The notes beneath the pieces are model-generated. The model was given only the letters and a program-made list of their open reading frames with translations. It was not told the DNA's origin and made no database searches. From Lentisphaerota bacterium (GTDB lineage: Bacteria; Verrucomicrobiota; Kiritimatiellia; JAAZAB01), in assembly GCA_016199105.1 (NCBI GenBank), contig JACQHI010000061.1, positions 1-6,914 of the forward strand: a stretch of DNA of 6,914 bases, written 5' to 3'. Shown piece by piece: positions 6,181-6,914 of this stretch (within the stretch, counting starts at the first letter, position 1; the number at the start of each line of letters is the position of its first letter). The translations under genes were made by a program, and so were the position numbers.

Positions 6181-6435
6181 ATGAATGCTGTAGCCGCACA
6201 GGAAATTAAAAGACGAGGCATTGCCGCCGTGGACAGTCTGATAGCACAAGGGCCGGTACGGATTGTGAAGAGCAACCGTCCGCGGTATGTCATCATGACG
6301 GATGCCGACTACGAGACCATGCTGGGCGATCTCGCGGAAGCCCGTCTGGCGGCATCCGAAGCGGACGTCAAGGTCGGGCGTGTCCGCCGGGGCACAGCCG
6401 CGCAATTGATCCGGGAACTTCACAAGGGAGGTTGA
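6181..6435 (+). CDS. Type II antitoxin, Phd/RelB-like
   Basis: The 84-residue product has the layout of small Phd/YefM- or RelB-type antitoxins. An N-terminal DNA-binding part reads QEIKRRGIAAVDSLI, then VRIVKSNRPRYVIMTDADYE at about 26-45. It is followed by a charged helical tail (LAEARLAASEADVKVGRVRR, about 51-70) that would wrap around and block the toxin. Such antitoxins also repress their own operon. The start at 6181 is chosen because AAGGAG (6168-6173) lies seven bases upstream. The frame stays open further upstream with an ATG at 6076, but that has no comparable site and its sequence does not resemble the family. The stop TGA at 6433-6435 is separated by one base from the toxin GTG, which supports a coupled operon. 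The antitoxin role is firm from context; the exact family (Phd or RelB) is less so. Confidence 0.87.
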   Translation: MNAVAAQEIKRRGIAAVDSLIAQGPVRIVKSNRPRYVIMTDADYETMLGDLAEARLAASEADVKVGRVRRGTAAQLIRELHKGG

Positions 6436-6436
6436 T

Positions 6437-6736
6437 GTGGGCGATCCCGGGGGACCCTTCACGCTGGTCTGGACCGAGACCTTCCTGCGCACGGCCAGGA
6501 AATTTGTCCGCCGCCATCCGGACTTGGCGGGCATTGTCGGGGATGTTCTCCGTCAGATCGAAGCGGATCCCTTCGTGCCGCGGCTGCGTCTTCATGCGCT
6601 TCACGGCCGGCATCGCGGCAAGCATGCCGTGCGTCTTACCTACGAATATCGCATTGTTCTCATCCTGCGGATTTCGAAGAGTGAAATCATGCTTCTGGAC
6701 ATTGGAACCCATGACGAGGTTTACCGGGACGCCTGA
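6437..6736 (+). CDS. Type II toxin, RelE/YafQ-like mRNA interferase (RelE/ParE superfamily)
   Basis: The 99-residue product has the RelE/ParE-fold pattern: two N-terminal helices (ETFLRTARKFVRRHPDL and the IVGDVLRQIEADP stretch, residues 14-45), then LRLHALHGRHRGKHAVRL (50-67), the YRIVLILRI strand (71-79) and the closing IMLLDIGTHDEVYRD (84-98). His92 in GTHDEVY, with Arg66 and Arg72, are the likely RNA-cleaving residues by comparison with YafQ/YoeB/RelE toxins, which cut mRNA on the ribosome. The start is a GTG at 6437, with GGGAGG at 6426-6431 five bases upstream inside the end of the antitoxin gene. An overlapping ATG at 6435 is in another frame and does not give this protein. The protein looks intact. 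A gyrase-targeting ParE-like activity is a less likely alternative. Confidence 0.88.
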   Translation: MGDPGGPFTLVWTETFLRTARKFVRRHPDLAGIVGDVLRQIEADPFVPRLRLHALHGRHRGKHAVRLTYEYRIVLILRISKSEIMLLDIGTHDEVYRDA

Positions 6737-6830
6737 AAAATTGTCTTTATGGAATTCCTAGGATTTTCGGACAGGAACACCAGCCATAGGCGCCGTGCAT
6801 ACATAGACGCGAACTCCGTTCAATAATACT

Positions 6831-6859
6831 GTTGCGCCGACGCTTCGCGTCGGCGCAAC
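6831..6859. terminator. Perfect 13-bp stem with 3-base loop downstream of the toxin gene
   Basis: GTTGCGCCGACGC (6831-6843) and GCGTCGGCGCAAC (6847-6859) are perfect inverted copies around TTC. It lies 94 bases past the toxin stop and could end the toxin-antitoxin transcript, but no T-run follows on either strand. It may instead be a dispersed palindromic repeat. The structure itself is certain; the terminator role is inference. Confidence 0.5.
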
Positions 6860-6880
6860 GGGGGCGGCTTGCCACCCCCG
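6859..6880. repeat. Second GC-rich hairpin next to the 13-bp stem
   Basis: CGGGGG (6859-6864) pairs with CCCCCG (6875-6880), with GGC/GCC partly extending the stem inside after one mismatch. It directly abuts the preceding hairpin, sharing base 6859, so the two form one tandem palindromic unit much like the compound element at 2609-2657. Confidence 0.5.
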
Positions 6881-6891
6881 TTCGACCTCAG

Positions 6892-6914
6892 ATGATGAAG
6901 AAGCTGACAATCGC
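6892..6914 (+). CDS. Possible start of a further gene cut by the window end
   Basis: ATG ATG AAG AAG CTG ACA ATC reads MMKKLTI, a typical start of a signal peptide or a small exported protein. Only seven complete codons are visible. There is no clear ribosome binding site just upstream (CGACCTCAG), so this may be chance. Confidence 0.25.

Noticed and set aside
3103..6435. A 1110-codon open frame on the plus strand, antisense to the GT117-type gene and running into the antitoxin.
   Set aside because: It is in exact codon register with the real minus-strand gene, so it stays open simply because that gene never uses TTA, CTA or TCA codons. Its protein is rich in Arg, His and Gln with no recognisable domain; only the last 84 codons, from 6181, are real.

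Overview
This window comes from a GC-rich bacterium with LPS-type outer-membrane biogenesis. It carries an LptF/LptG-family permease, a large GT117/DUF2723 membrane protein ending in TPR-like repeats, and several GC-rich palindromic intergenic repeats. In my judgement this suits a PVC-type lineage (Verrucomicrobiota, Kiritimatiellota or Lentisphaerota) or a similar environmental Gram-negative. No rRNA or marker gene confirms this, so the taxonomic call is inference.

Layout, left to right. (1) Minus strand, 1-771: a glycerate kinase whose 3' end runs off the window. (2) Minus strand, 775-1862: an LptG/LptF-family permease directly upstream of the kinase. Only three bases separate its stop codon from the kinase ATG, so the two look translationally coupled. 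The permease reading frame is broken once near 1425-1460 by what looks like one missing base. (3) Plus strand, 1988-2587: a DJ-1/PfpI-family protein, divergent from the permease. It has two credible starts, one giving a signal peptide and one a cytoplasmic protein with a much stronger ribosome binding site. (4) 2588-3099: 512 bases between convergent genes, holding three palindromic repeat structures and a possible gene remnant. (5) Minus strand, 3100-6003: a 967-residue multi-spanning GT117/DUF2723-type protein with a soluble TPR-like C-terminus. (6) Plus strand, 6181-6736: a two-gene type II toxin-antitoxin module, a Phd/RelB-like antitoxin followed one base later by a RelE/YafQ-like toxin with a GTG start. 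(7) 6737-6914: a strong 13-bp hairpin, a second GC-rich hairpin, and possibly the first codons of another gene at the window edge.

The permease and the GT117 protein both point to the cell envelope: one to LPS transport, the other probably to glycosylation at the periplasmic face. The kinase is ordinary carbon metabolism and seems to be in the permease operon by position only. The toxin-antitoxin pair and palindromic repeats are the accessory part. I see no CRISPR array, tRNA, rRNA, transposase or clear novel multi-gene system. The items most worth checking are the permease frameshift, the dual start of the DJ-1/PfpI gene, the repeat cluster with the gene remnant, and the altered acidic motif of the GT117 protein.
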